Positions 35,393 through 47,744 of a stretch of DNA of 64,000 nucleotides are shown here, one piece after another (within the stretch, counting starts at the first letter, position 1; each line of letters opens with the position of its first letter). The stretch lies in NCBI GenBank assembly GCA_951804985.1, contig OX638132.1:24652617-24716616 (forward strand), written 5' to 3'. This stretch comes from Dryomyza anilis (lineage: Eukaryota > Arthropoda > Insecta > Diptera > Dryomyzidae). Below the pieces are notes generated by a model that was given only the letters and a program-made list of their open reading frames with translations, made no database searches and was not told where the DNA came from. The position numbers and the translations under genes are program-made.

Positions 35393-35564
35393 ATAGTCAA
35401 TAGGATAATTTATTATTTTAATCGGAAAATACCATTAAATACTAGAAAATACCATGACATTGTCATTGAGTTTATATGAAAAGATTTATATTTTGTATAC
35501 TATTAAATCTATAATTGTCCTATTGACCAATTTTAATGGGATTTGAGGGAATTTTTTTCTGCGT
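35393..35564. mobile_element. Family E MITE, truncated copy E3
   Basis: It begins in mid-element (AATAGTCAATAGGATAATTT) exactly where B3 ends and runs to GGGAATTTTTTTCTGCGT. B3 or a neighbour probably inserted into the MITE and removed its first third. Confidence 0.75.
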
Positions 35565-35861
35565 TATGTTACATACTTTCACAAGAATTTATAACATTCT
35601 TTTTTAATTAACTGAATAAGAATTAAAAAGACTTCAGTCAACAGTAAAGATAATAAAAATACTTTTAAAACGTCGACCATACCAATTAAATAATTTGCTA
35701 TTTATGCAAAGTTCTTAATTGATATATTTTTGAGGCAAATTACATTTTTAGCGAATGTGTTTTCTAAATACATTAGAACTCAAATAATTTCGTTGCTACC
35801 CCAGTTAACGGCACACAATTATTTATAATTGCTGTATTTACGTCGATTATTTTTTCTGTGT

Positions 35862-36723
35862 AGTTTAAATTTATCATAACCCGACCAGTTACATGACAGA
35901 CATGAACTGGTCATGATTGTGTCTTTCCTAATAGGGTACATTTCTACTAGGGATTGAAAAAATATTATTTTGAAAACTTTTTAACCTTTGATTTTAATGA
36001 CGTCTTTGACTTGACATTAAAGTCGAAGAATGCAACTCTAAGGACCAACCATAAACTTCTATAAAAATATACATATATCTTAAATATATAGCCCACAACA
36101 ATAAAAACCACCAAAGGGCACAATTATATATATGAGCCACATAAACTCATAAAAAATACACACGAACTGCGTCAAATATTTATAAAGAAGCATACAAAAT
36201 GCATATAATTATGAGCCCTTCATCGGGGTTCGGGGGTGGTATTTACTATTTTTGCTCGTAAAACTTTTACGATCTTTTTATTTGTGTTCATGAGTTTTTT
36301 CTTATGTCTATTCTTTTTTATAGTTTTTGTAGTTTTTATAGTTGGAATGTGCGCTTTTGTGACAATCAAACATTTGCGATAATCAAACTTTTTTTCTACA
36401 TAATTTGTATTTTTTATGATCGATTTTCACCATTTTAATATGCATTTAGTAAGTCATGTATTCTATGATATATAAAAACATTACACTCTGCAAAAAAAAG
36501 AGGACTCTCCCAAACATAATTTTGCAGGTATAAACTTCTGTCTTTACACTTCTGTTTAAACATCACTTTACACTTCATTCCTAATATGGTAATTTCATAT
36601 AACTTTTTAATTACATTCAAATATATATTAAAAAACATATTTTCTATCCGTGCAATTGCAAAATTTAGTACAAAAAATGTGATAATAATTAATACAACAT
36701 ATTTCAGGTCAAACTCTATCATT
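35862..36723. other. Unassigned AT-rich DNA
   Basis: No gene or recognised repeat is found. Confidence 0.4.
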
Positions 36724-36977
36724 ATATTGTCGGTGATACTGCAAAACCGAATAACTGCATGCGAAAATTACGCCTAATTTTGTGTTATAATCGGGTTTTT
36801 AATGATATGTTGATCGGATAAATTAGATAAATGCTATTATAAGTTATTACATACTAATTTTCTATGAAGTAAGAGCAGAATTGAGACTGAAAATAGTTTT
36901 GTTTCTTCTGTAAAATTCATTTTGTAAGAGGTATTCGAAAATGTAGATAGGCGCTTTTGCAGTATCACCGACGATAT
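36724..36977. mobile_element. Fold-back MITE, GTCGGTGATACTGCAAAA ends
   Basis: ATAT(T/C)GTCGGTGATACTG plus CAAAA occurs at both ends in inverted orientation (23 bp, one mismatch); the total is 254 bp. The interior is AT-rich without a frame. This is its only copy in the window. Confidence 0.75.
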
Positions 36978-37099
36978 ATCATTTCTATATTATTTCAGAT
37001 AGAGAAATAATCAGATTCAAATATATTTAAAATATATCTTCAGTCAGTCCATGAAAATAAATACAATTAAAATTTATAACTAGCAGAGACACAACCCAA

Positions 37100-37600
37100 A
37101 ATGTTTAACAGAGCATTAACAGACCATTTACAGCGGCGAGGTCAGTGGGAATAATTCATCAATCGGTGCATATAAATGGACACTGTTCAGTCGGGGATGA
37201 CTGTGTACTAACCGAACCTAGAACGTTGAATAGGTAATGGATTCGGCTTTCTAATGATATATACCAAAAGCTTGGATCGATCTTCCTAAAATTTTTATTA
37301 TTTTTTTTTTTTTGAAAATGGATCACACTTGGTGGGAAAAGTGGTCATGATGAAGTGGCCACTGTCCAGGAGGGAATGACTGTTTGTTAACCAAAACAAG
37401 TACGTTGGATAGGTAATGGATAGGTCTTTTTAAAAATATATACGAAAAGTTTGGATCGATCTTCCTAACATTTTTATTTTATTTGAAAATGGTTCATATT
37501 TGGTGGAAAAAGTGATCATGTTGAAGTGACTAATGCCCAGTCGGGGATAATGGTATTCTAACCGAACATAGTACGTTGGACAGGTAATAGATAAGGCTTT
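37100..37600. repeat. Diverged tandem repeat, about 179-bp period
   Basis: Two and a half units share AGTCGGGGATGACTG, TAACCGAAC...GTACGTTGGA, AGGTAATGGAT, TTGGATCGATCTTCCTAA and GAAAATGG(A/T)TCA. TTGGATCGATC lies at 37,272 and 37,451. The units are about 75-85% alike by eye. Confidence 0.75.
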
Positions 37601-37780
37601 CCAAAAATATACAATATTCACAATATTTTTTGAATTTATGGACTTTAAAATAAATATGTTTATAATAATATATAATAACCATAAGTTATCAAACATAATT
37701 TTAAAAATTTTGATTTGGAAGTAACAGGCATTTAAAGTCAGAAAATGTATGATATCAATATGTTACCTGCATGCAGATCT
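37601..37780. repeat. Dispersed repeat K, copy 1
   Basis: TATAATAACCATAAGTTATC, GAAGTAACAGG and TATCAATATGTTACCTGCAT correspond to 53.55-53.86 kb, in the same order. Confidence 0.6.
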
Positions 37781-37794
37781 TGCTTAACGTGTAT

Positions 37795-37870
37795 ATATTC
37801 ATACTGGATATGCTTCTTTCTGAGTGTTATAAACGGTGTACTACAAGTATATACCCTTTCATTCTCTGTG
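37795..37870 (+). mobile_element. Family A 3' fragment
   Basis: CATACTGGATATGCTTC, GAGTGTTATAAACGGTG and TATACCCTTTCATTCTCTG are the family A 3' end without core or microsatellite. Confidence 0.7.
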
Positions 37871-38385
37871 TTCCATTAAATAACCCTATTTTAACACTAT
37901 TTTCAGAATTTAAATCCTCATTACTTTAATAAGATTTCCATCAAAAATAACAAAATACCATAATTTATTCGGAAATAACACATCATTGCAATTTCTCTAT
38001 TACAATGGCACGATGATTAAATTGTAAAACTGATTGTCAATCTCAAACATTGAATAATGTGTATGTTTTTATTTTTTGTACAGAACTCGTTAATAAATGG
38101 AAGTGGATTTTCCCACAAACGATTTTTTCAATGAATGTTAATGTAATGTTGGACTAACTTAATACCTGAAATACCTTAAAAATCCCTACATTTCGGTGAA
38201 ATGTCGCACAGTTATTCTATACCACTTGAGATAGTTCCACTTGAGCCTGGACCAAACATATTAAGTTACCTACAAAACATATATTGAATTGTTATATTTG
38301 TTATTTCCGTAAAAACGATTTCACGGAATTGTCTTCCATTGAACAAAGACTATACAATTTTGCATTTTAAGGAAACAAAAAAAAA
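37871..38385. other. Unassigned AT-rich DNA
   Basis: No gene or recognised repeat is found. Confidence 0.35.
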
Positions 38386-39350
38386 ACAGTTGGGAAGGTT
38401 AGATCACATGGGAAATTTAAAAGTAGGTGTAGTTATGAAAGTTAGGATTATCAAAATTATAGTCGGTCTAAGCCGACTATAAATACCCTACACATATGTG
38501 TGGTTACCATTCAAAGTGATATATAGGTCACCAGGGTATACGAATCCTGAAAATAACTACAAACATTCAATCGCTGAAGAATTTCCATTCATTTGATACC
38601 CATATTTACAAATGGGTAGGTGTACCGAATTTCGATTTTTTTTTTTTTGAACTACAAGTCTTTTCGCCGGAAAACATTATTATCATGTATTTGACCAAGA
38701 TGTCAATATATATTTGACCAAAAAAGTTTACCTAAGCACGTATACATAAAAATTGATCTTTATATGTACATTTTATATGAGGTATTTGAACATATGTAGT
38801 CGGATCATAGGTCACAATGGACCGATCTCGCTAATACAGCGTAGATATATTAGTAATCTAAGTTATAAGTTTCATTTATCTAGCTCTTCAATTTTAAAAG
38901 TAGTAGGGATTCCAACAGAAAGACGGAAAACATTATTATCATGTATTTGACCAAGATGTCAATATATATTTGACCAAAAAAGTTTACCTAAGCACGTATA
39001 CATAAAAATTGATCTTTATATGTACATTTTATATGAGGTATTTGAACATATGTAGTCGGATCATAGGTCACAATGGACCGATCTCGCTAATACAGCGTAG
39101 ATATATTAGTAATCTAAGTTATAAGTTTCATTTATCTAGCTCTTCAATTTTAAAAGTAGTAGGGATTCCAACAGAAAGACGGACAGACAGACAGACGGAC
39201 ATCGCTAAATCGACTCAGGATTCATGCTGATCAAGAATATATATACATATATTGAATATATATTGTCATACCGGAGATGCTTCCTTCTGGGTGTTACAAA
39301 CGGCGTACCAAACTGAATATACCCTTTCACTCTTAGTGTAGGGTATAAAA
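38386..39350 (+). mobile_element. Family A mini-me copy A4 with internal tandem duplication
   Basis: The layout is as in A1, but 256 bp of the body occur twice (38,668-38,923 and 38,924-39,179) with no difference I can see. The first unit stops at AACAGAAAGA where the microsatellite should begin, and the second continues into a short (GACA)n. Downstream of the core an extra TATATTGAATATATATTG has been added. Confidence 0.85.
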
Positions 39351-40740
39351 ATAGCAGCAGCAGGTCAAATATTTAGGGTCAAATTTTGTTGGTTTAAACA
39401 TAGGCGGCATTTGTTCAAATACTTTTTTTTATTATACTACTCACGCATGATCGGAAAATGTCAACGGTTTCGGTAATCAACAAAAAAAAACATCATTGAT
39501 TTACAACAAAACAAGCATTTCGAAGAATTTTCTGAAATTCTTTAAAACATCATAAAACTCGTAGCTTCTAATGTTGCTGTTGATCATCGGTGTCTCTGTC
39601 TTATCTACTGTAAATATGCCCAAACAATTTTCTCACGCACACTCATATCTTGGGATTTTTTATGAATTAAATAGATGCATTGTTTGCTTTTTTATGTATT
39701 TTAGAATGGTTTTTCTCGGAAAAGTGATAATTTTTATTTGCCACTATTTTCGGTTTTGTATTAAAATTGTCAATAGACAGTTGATTTTTTTTGTAATTTT
39801 ATCCTGAACGTCGTTTAAACGAAGATTTTGTACTCTATTAAGGTCGGTTCCATAAAACGATTAACTTTAAACTCGTAGTTAAATGTTATATGCAATAACA
39901 ATTGCTTACATAGAAAATGATACATATATGAGATATTGAGAGGGTAATTATAATATAATTAAATAACTACGTTCATTACACTGACAATGGAAAAATCAGG
40001 ATTTCGATTCGAGAGGAGGTCACCGCCTAGAAACGCTCTATTGGATGAGAAAATCGATATGAAGACTTTTCAGCGAAATCCGAATATGGGAAATAGACCT
40101 TCCGGGACCTCAAAATAAGCGTTTTCGTACTAAAATCGACAATTTTAAAATTGTATTGAAATTATGTCTCTAAACCACATTAAACTGAAAAGCTGGGTAA
40201 GTCATCAGTTGGAAATTTTATTAGCTTTTCAACAAACTATAAATAAAAAAAATCGGATAAAAAATACAGAAGAAGTGATTATTTTTTTAACAGGCATCAT
40301 TCTTTTTTTATATTTGAACATAGTTAAACTTATATATCAAAAGGATTTGACTGTGTGAACTATTTTTATTCAGTGTTACAAAGTAAGACATAGTAGAAAA
40401 AATCACGAGAAATAATGTATGCATCTTACTTTTATGCAATTGATTCTGAATAATGTAGTCAAGTATAAGTAATCAATTATAATGCATTGTAACTGAAGTT
40501 TAATCTGATGATTTTTTAATTATTTGCCTTTGCTGCGATAATTTAATTTTGATCATATACATTCTTAGTACTATATGTTTACTAATCATCAGCTCGACTA
40601 TATGTTCTCTGTTCTGAATGTGGCCATTTATCCAAATTTGATTTCGTGATTTTAGTGGTTGGCGATTGTTTAATTTTGTCCTGATAAATATAAAATCACG
40701 CAGTGAAAAAATAACTACGTTTCAATTCTCTTTAACCTAA
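39351..40740. other. Unassigned DNA
   Basis: About 1.4 kb without a supported gene. A slightly GC-balanced patch (39,985-40,130, GAGAGGAGGTCACCGCC) has no recognisable coding. Confidence 0.4.
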
Positions 40741-40830
40741 ACAGGAAAAAAATCATCAATATGATGAATTTATTCATAAATATAATGAATTTTTCACCAA
40801 TTATAACCAATAGTATATTCAAATAGTATA
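40741..40830. mobile_element. Family F end fragment
   Basis: ACAGGAAAAAAATCATCAAT followed by ATGATGAATTTATTCATAA and TAATGAATTTTTCA resembles one end of the 62.2-kb family F copy. Confidence 0.5.
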
Positions 40831-40919
40831 TTTAAATTCAATTAAATTTTTATGTTTGTATTGTAACATATCTATGGTAAGTTTGACAGATTCTGCTTGA
40901 GAATATATTAAATGTTTAC

Positions 40920-41690
40920 ACTTCCCAGCAGGAAATGGCCTGATTGACGGCAAGGTCATCAATGATGAATCGATGACATTAGAACATTTGTCATTGATGA
41001 ATATGTCTACCAAAAAATCAAATGACATTGCATTAAAGACGTCCTACACCATATGTAATATATACATATATCAATTACATTGTGAAAATCTGTCATTGAT
41101 GAAATGTTATTGATGACGTCATTGATGAAAATTAACATTCACGTCACATGCCCCTAAAGGTACGCAGCATTTCCGTTGTGAAATGCATACAACATACGTC
41201 TAGGGGCAGCATTTACGGGTAAAACTCAAACATTGCATTCGATGTCACTCTGTCATATAATTCATAGGCACAAATTGAGGGAACAATTTTTATAAAAGCG
41301 AGATAATAAGCAGTAGTAATGTTGATAGATGATGGCCGTTAGTGAAGTACGTTATTGACATTAGCAAGTACACATACCATTCCAACCGAGAAATGAAGAA
41401 AATAATAAAATTGAAATAATCAATAAAATAAGATAAATAAAAAATAAGATAAATTAAAAAAAAATATAAATTAAAAAATATAAATTAAAAATAAATAAAA
41501 TAATAAAAAAAAAAATATTTACAAAAAAAATATGTATGACAATCATTTGTGACTTCCTTGATGAATGACGTGAATGACATCGTTAATGCTACATCATGCA
41601 TGAATCAGTGGATATTTGTATGAAAATGTCATCAATGCTTTACAGAGCGAAAATGCCTTTGGTTCATCGATGTTTCGATGGGTAAAATGA
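40920..41690. repeat. TGATGAA/CATTGATG-rich element containing repeat I
   Basis: CATTGATGA, TCATCAATG and AATGACATC words crowd 40,925-41,150 and 41,535-41,690. Between them lies repeat I (41,150-41,420), also found at 7.6 kb without these flanks, and a simple AAATAA tract (41,420-41,530). It may be one transposon with subterminal motif arrays. Confidence 0.45.
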
Positions 41691-41999
41691 CGCCCTTATT
41701 CCGAAATTATGGTTTAATAATGTTTCTTTGGATAGGTTTACAAAATATGGGCCAATAACTTTTGGACCGAGCTTTCATAAAGGTTCTAAATAACACATAT
41801 GATCAATAACACATATCGAATGAAAGTTAATTGAATATCGAATCTTAGAACATTTTTAAATTGGTTCATTAGTTTAAGAGTACTCGAAAGGAGAACTTTT
41901 TTCAACAAAATTTTAAGAAAAAATTCATTTAAAAAAATGGAAAAAAATCGAGAAAGTAAGATGATACACAAATTTTAATTTTTCAAAATTAGTTCACAC

Positions 42000-42480
42000 T
42001 CCATCAAAGAAATTGAGCTATAAATGACAAAAATATATGGGTAACATTTGAGAATAAAAAAAGTTATGTGAAAGCCATATGCTATACAAATAGGCATAAA
42101 AATAAAAAATAAAAAATGTGAGTGGATCACGATTATTTTTTGATCATCTGTAGATAGATGATTGCTTGTAAAAAATTTTAAATTTTATAACTTTATCTTT
42201 AATACTTAACGAGATATGTGATCATAAAAAGTAAACCCATATTTCGTTGTGGATGTAGTAGATTACGTTGACTAAATCGACTCATTGTCGAACTTCCAAT
42301 TACTATTCTACTAAAATATATTGAACATAAATTTCACATCATTCGGAATAGAAGTTTTAAAGTTATCGTGTATAGGCGGACAGACAGACGGTCATATCTA
42401 AATCGACTCGGAAAGTGATGTTGACCAAGAAATATCCTCACATATATTTTATAACTTGTAACCTGGGTATAGGGTAAAAA
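42000..42480 (+). mobile_element. Ancient family B copy
   Basis: GTGGATCACGATTATTTTT, TTTAAATTTTATAACTTTA, AAAATATATTGAACATAAAT, GGCGGACAGACAGACGG, AATCGACTCGGAAAGTGATG and GGGTATAGGGTAAAAA follow family B order at much lower identity. Confidence 0.65.
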
Positions 42481-42984
42481 CATATTATGCGTTTTTTTTT
42501 AGTTAATACCCAATTGTAATGCTTTCACATGATTTTTTCTGTTCTCAAAACGTATCCATAGATTTCTTTTATTTTTATATCATTTTCTTTAAAAATGTAC
42601 AGGCTAATTTTGCAATATTACAAACTGTGCATCATCTTGCGTTTTCGCCATTTTTTAAATGCATTTTTTAATAAAATTTTGGTCGACAAAATTTACATTT
42701 TTCGAGTTCTTCTATAGAGTTTTCTTAAACCAGTAAACCAATTCCAAACTATTCTAAAAAATGTTTATTGAATATTTGATTATCTTTCATTCGATATAAC
42801 AATTGAATTTATGGGTTTTATTAAACGCGAGATATTTACAAAAGATATTGCCCGAAATCTTGTAATCCTATCCGTAGAATTTTTTTTAATTCATATATTC
42901 AAATTATGCGAGTCATTTCCAATAATACAAAAATAATGGATTTTACTGCGTAAACTTTTTTTCTCATTTTGTTATGTAGTGTTA
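42481..42984. other. Unassigned AT-rich DNA
   Basis: No gene or recognised repeat is found. Confidence 0.35.
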
Positions 42985-43115
42985 TCAGCCCAATTCTGAA
43001 TAAATACTTCCAAACATTTTTTTTTTTGAAAAAAATAATAGTATTAAAATAAAATTTTTTTTATTCTTTATAAAAAAAAAAATTTGTTGGGAGTATTTAT
43101 GTAGAATTGGGCTGA
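42985..43115. mobile_element. Short fold-back MITE, about 131 bp
   Basis: TCAGCCCAATTCTGAATAAA at the left and TTTATGTAGAATTGGGCTGA at the right are inverted over about 30 bp. The centre is A/T-only. Confidence 0.8.
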
Positions 43116-43499
43116 ATTTGATTAACGGATGGATTTTGATGTCAACTATTTGTAAAACCAAAAAAGTTACTAATGTGTACAAAAAAAAACTATTTACGGT
43201 AGAACTGTATGAAAGTAACTGTTTCAGAAAAATGTGAATAAAAAATATATAAACAATTGTTATTGAAAACAAATAGATTGTTATGAGTATTAGCAATAAT
43301 TAATGCAGATTGTTAGAATAAATAGCAAATAAAAACAAATAAATAAACACCAAAATCAGTATTAAACAACATAAATATATGAAAAAGAATCAACACATAA
43401 ATGTATTAACAAATACATTGAGTTACCACTACAATAAAATCACTATAATTACAACTACATGTACAAACTTTTACAACTTTAAATTTCATTCATATAAAT
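43116..43499. other. Unassigned AT-rich DNA
   Basis: No gene or recognised repeat is found. Confidence 0.35.
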
Positions 43500-43890
43500 T
43501 GGAAATTTTGCAACGACCATGTTATAGATACATTTGCTGACGACATCTACGCAACGACGTAGTAAATGTGTAAAAACTACATGTACTACTAGGTACAACT
43601 ATTTCACAACAACGTTTACTATGGCGATAAAAACAACAAAAACAGCACATTACACATTGTATGTATTTTTTTTCTCTGTCTCGCAATCTCCCTTTTTGCA
43701 TCCGACGGATGCGCGCGTCTTTTGAGATGAGAGATGAATGAGCGATGCTTCTGATGGCATGGCATGGCGTGGCGTGACGTTAACATATACGACAACAATG
43801 ATGTTTACGTCAGGTGGTTGAGTTTTTGTTCTCGTTGTTGTGATGTTCTCTCTATGTGACGTCAACGACCGCCTCCGCCCCAAAATTATG
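43500..43890. promoter_or_regulatory. GC-balanced island with three CRE-like sites
   Basis: TGACGT at 43,775, ACGTCA at 43,807 and the perfect palindrome TGACGTCA at 43,857 lie within 90 bp. TGACGTCA is the established CREB/ATF-type bZIP binding site. The surroundings (GCATCCGACGGATGCGCG, a palindrome-like word; CTCTCTATG; CCGCCTCCGCCCC) are unique in the window. An enhancer or promoter is inferred; no transcript is identified. Confidence 0.4.
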
Positions 43891-44285
43891 TTGATTTTTT
43901 TTTTACTAAAACTAATTTATAAGTATTGTTTGTTTATCCGGTTGCAGTTATTGCTCTTTTTTTCACATCTGTATTGTTGTTATAGTTCATATATTGTTAA
44001 TACGCATAAAATGTAAGTGCAATTTAGTTATTTTTTATTTGTTGAAATATTATTGGGCTCTCTGTTACTTCATGTCACCAAAGTGTGCTCTTCAGACGAA
44101 AGTGCGCGTGATTATTACATATGTACTCTTGAAAATTCCCTTTACTAGCTCTTATTTAGTTCTCTTTGTAATTTTTATTGAATGGCATTGCCAGATCTGA
44201 CTTTTTACATTTTTAATTTTTAATGAAAATCAATAAATGATTTCAGATAATATATAGAACATCACCACTCGATTAGCGATTAAAG
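43891..44285. other. Unassigned AT-rich DNA
   Basis: No gene or recognised repeat is found. Confidence 0.35.
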
Positions 44286-44790
44286 GTGCAGTGCCATAAC
44301 CCCACGGTCGTAATGCCCATTTCGTAAATTGGGACTATGTTCGTAAAATTTTCGATCATAATCTCCATTTTTGATATGGGGATTTTCAGCATTTTGTAAA
44401 ATGTCGGAAAAAATGGAAACTATCACCAAAATAATGCATTTTCACCTTATGCAAGATGTGTGCACAATCGCACAGTTTTAAAATATTCTAAAAATATTAT
44501 GAACCTCTCAATTTAAGGTTAAAGATTATCATTTATATAGACGGAGAAATTATAATAGGAAAATATTAGATAAATGATAAATAATACTCAAACATAAAAC
44601 ACATTAAAAAATTGTTTATTAAATAAAGAAATTATTAAAAACGGAAAAATTAATATCACAGTCAAATTTCATAAGCAATGGACTAGTTCCATAACTTTTG
44701 TTTTATAACTTTTTAAAAATTTATTATATTATAAATTTTGGATACTGATATGGTGATTAAGTCCGTGGGGGTTATCGGGCACCGCAAAAA
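44286..44790. mobile_element. TIR element with CAGTGCCATAACCCCACGG ends
   Basis: GTGCAGTGCCATAACCCCAC at the left and the complement of GGGGGTTATCGGGCACCGC at the right are imperfect inverted repeats of about 36 bp (one-base indels). The interior is AT-rich and non-coding. Length is about 505 bp. Confidence 0.65.
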
Positions 44791-44800
44791 TATACTATTT

Positions 44801-45062
44801 TTGTATGTTTTACCAAAAAGTAAAAGGTTCTCTTTGGCCAATAAATCCAAAGTCTCCCGTAGGTTTATTTCTTAATACGATATAGCGTAGGTATATAAGT
44901 AAAACAACGTTCTGAGTTTCATTGATCAAGCTGCTATTTTTTTTCCTATAATCGAGATTTCAACATACGGACATCGCTAAATTAATGGCTTTTTTATACC
45001 TGCTTCGCCACCTGAGTATTACAAAAAGTTGATTCGTTTAACATTTAGTGTAGGGTATAAAC
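44801..45062 (+). mobile_element. Degenerate family A 3' half
   Basis: ATAGCGTAGGTATATAAGT, GAGTTTCATTGATCAAGCTG, ACATACGGACATCGCTAAAT and TTTAGTGTAGGGTATAAA keep family A order. Most of the core and the microsatellite are deleted. Confidence 0.65.
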
Positions 45063-46340
45063 TGGGGGTGTTACTGAGCTCCAGACCCGCAAACACAAAT
45101 GACATTCGCATCTTTGCGGTTGTTTTTTTGTTTGTATTAAAAATTATACGGTTTTTAGTGCTTTTTTCTATTTATAGAATTGTAAATTGGAGAAATTTGA
45201 TAAATATACTTATTTGAAAAAATCTTCTTAACTTTAAAGATAAATCTGCCAATTAAATAAATCACAATTGAATAAGTCTTATTTATATAATAATAAAATA
45301 CTTTTATTATAAAAAAGGTGACTTTATTTCGCAAAAAAATAAACATGATACCAAAAAGTTTGTATGTAACTGTATGTAAGTAAATAAATAAGTACCAGCG
45401 TAAATAAGTATCAGCGTAAATTAGTATCGGCAAATAATTTGATAACGTGATGTTATGATTTAACAATGAAAAAATAAAACAACATTTTTCCATAAACAAA
45501 ATATTATACAAAATTTGATGTGTGTATATGACGAACTAACATGTTGAGAGAAAACTAGAAACCACATACAAATATTTAAAATGTATTAAAAGAAAAAAAT
45601 GACAAAGTATACGCAACGTACGCACGTAAAAGCTTCGCATAATGACGTGATCACATTTAGATAAGATAAAGTTAAATGCATAGTTAAGCACTAATTTTAT
45701 ATATTACTTAAACAACATTAAAAACGAATTTAAGACTTTCAAATTTTAAAATACAAATATTGCAAAGTTATTTTCTTAATTGTTAAATCAGTTTTGATTT
45801 ATATTTTATTTAATAGACATTTACTTATATTTTATGAATTTTATTTGGAAAATTTTATTTGGAAACGTCAAAAATGTTCATAATTCGAAAATAATAAAAA
45901 ATTCATTAAGTAATTAGCCAAATAAATATCTAAATATTATGTAACAAATTAATAGTGGAATATAAAGACCATAAATAAAAAAATGTGCTATTGGATTTTT
46001 TTTAATGTTACCACTTAACATTAACAACTTTACTAGACATTGATATATTTAGTATTATTGCCGACAAGAAACTAATTTTACAGTCCCTACACTAAACCGA
46101 ATTTAGTAAGTGAAAACATTTTTATTACTTTTAAAAATATACAATATCAATCTACAATATCAATCTACAATATCAATTCATTTTTGTGGGATTCAAATAT
46201 TTTTAACTAACCAAAAAAAAGTTAAGTTAAAAAAATTTCATTAAAAATAAAACAGTTTTTTTTTTAAACTAAATGAACTATGAACTATACAAAATAAAGT
46301 AATAGTGTTGCGATACGAAACGATACGAAAACGACATAAA
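45063..46340. other. Unassigned AT-rich DNA
   Basis: About 1.3 kb with no supported gene. A short tandem repeat of CTACAATATCAAT occurs at 46,139-46,178. Confidence 0.4.
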
Positions 46341-46674
46341 ACCAGTTGGGAAGGTTAGATCACATGGGAAATTTTAAATTTGGTGTTATTATGATAGTTA
46401 GGATTATCAAAATTATAGTCGGTCTAAGCCGACTATACACAATGGACCGACAATGGACCGATCTCGCCAATTTTTTTCGCACATTCAGTTTAGTTATATA
46501 AGTAATCTAGTAGGTATCTAGTAGGGAATTGTTTAAGCGATAGGCTAAATCGACTCAGGAGGTCATGCTGATCAAGAATATATATACTTTTCCATACCGG
46601 AGATGCTTCCTTCTGGGTGTTAAAAAGCGGCGTACCAAACTGAATATACCCTTTCACTCTTAGTGTAGGGTATA
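46341..46674 (+). mobile_element. Family A mini-me copy A5, internally deleted
   Basis: Both ends and the core are intact, but most of the body (after CCGACTATA) and the whole microsatellite are missing. Length is about 334 bp instead of 720-740. Confidence 0.85.
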
Positions 46675-47039
46675 ATAAAACACACGTTTCTGTTTGAAAT
46701 TTTGTAACAATTTTTATTTTTAAAGAAACTAAAAACGAATGAAAAATTGACATTAACAAATTGACAAATAAAATTTTTAAAAACAGAATACTTAAATATT
46801 TGAAAATAAAAATATTTAAGTATTTTTAGCACAGTAAGTGCTAAAAGCCACAATAGTTTATATTAATCAGCTATTTAATAAGAAATTTTGTTAATTTAAC
46901 CATTCGTTGTGTAAAATATGATATAATAAATAATATTATAAAAAAAAAGTTTTTACCAGTTTAACTGTATTTTTAATTAAAATGTCCATAATTTAATTCG
47001 GCGATGGTAACACTGGATACTCACTATGAATTGTTTTTC
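46675..47039. other. Unassigned AT-rich DNA
   Basis: No gene or recognised repeat is found. Confidence 0.35.
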
Positions 47040-47450
47040 TCATTGGTAATTTGTATCTCTTTAATTTTACGCTCGCTCTCTCTCTCTTTTTAATTGTTCG
47101 TTATTGGATTTTTTCGGTTTGGTCTCACTGGATTTTTATGTTTTTATTCGCCTCTTCGCTGTTTTGAACAAACCAAGTCGTTGTAGCTGGTTGGTTTCGT
47201 AATGTTATCACAATTTCGTTTTGTTGTTTTTTTCTTCTTGTCACGTCTGTTTTGTGTCTCGCCTTTTATTGTCTACACTTATTCGGGGTCATCGTCATTT
47301 TGAGGGTTGTTTTCGTTTCGTTGCTCGTTGGGTCCGGGTTTTAGTAATTGGTTTTTTTTTGTTGTTTGTTTTTGATCTCAGTTTTGTTTTTTCTCTGATT
47401 CGTGTTTTTTTGTTTGGTACCATTTAACTAGCAGGGGCGTAGTTTGTTCA
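47040..47450 (-). other. Leader-like island, minus strand
   Basis: On the minus strand the sequence is A-rich with AACAAACAACAAAAAAAAAC, GCGAGACACAAAACAGACG, ACCAACCAGCTACAACG and GAGAGAGAGAGCGAGCG, the style of fly 5' leaders with GAGA-type motifs. No coding frame or splice pair is convincing. Confidence 0.3.
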
Positions 47451-47744
47451 CATTTTCATTTAATTTAGTGTTTTCTTTTCTAGTATATTTTTCTAATATA
47501 TTTTTGCATTTATATTTTACATTAGTCGTAATAATAAAAATTGACTTAGCTCAAAACTTGAAGCAAATGCTTCGAATTGTCAACATTTTTTGCATTTACT
47601 TAAAAATAAATGCTGAAAAGTATTTGTTTGCTATGTACGGAAATATAAAATTTTATTTGGTATTAATAAAAACGTCATTTACTTTGAAAATTTTGAAATT
47701 AAAGGTTTTGTCAGAAAATGTACTTTTTTTTAATATTAGAAGTT

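Noticed and set aside
43650..43883. 77-codon minus-strand frame over the CRE island
   Set aside because: No recognisable domain and no supporting start or splice signals. The composition is explained by regulatory-type sequence.
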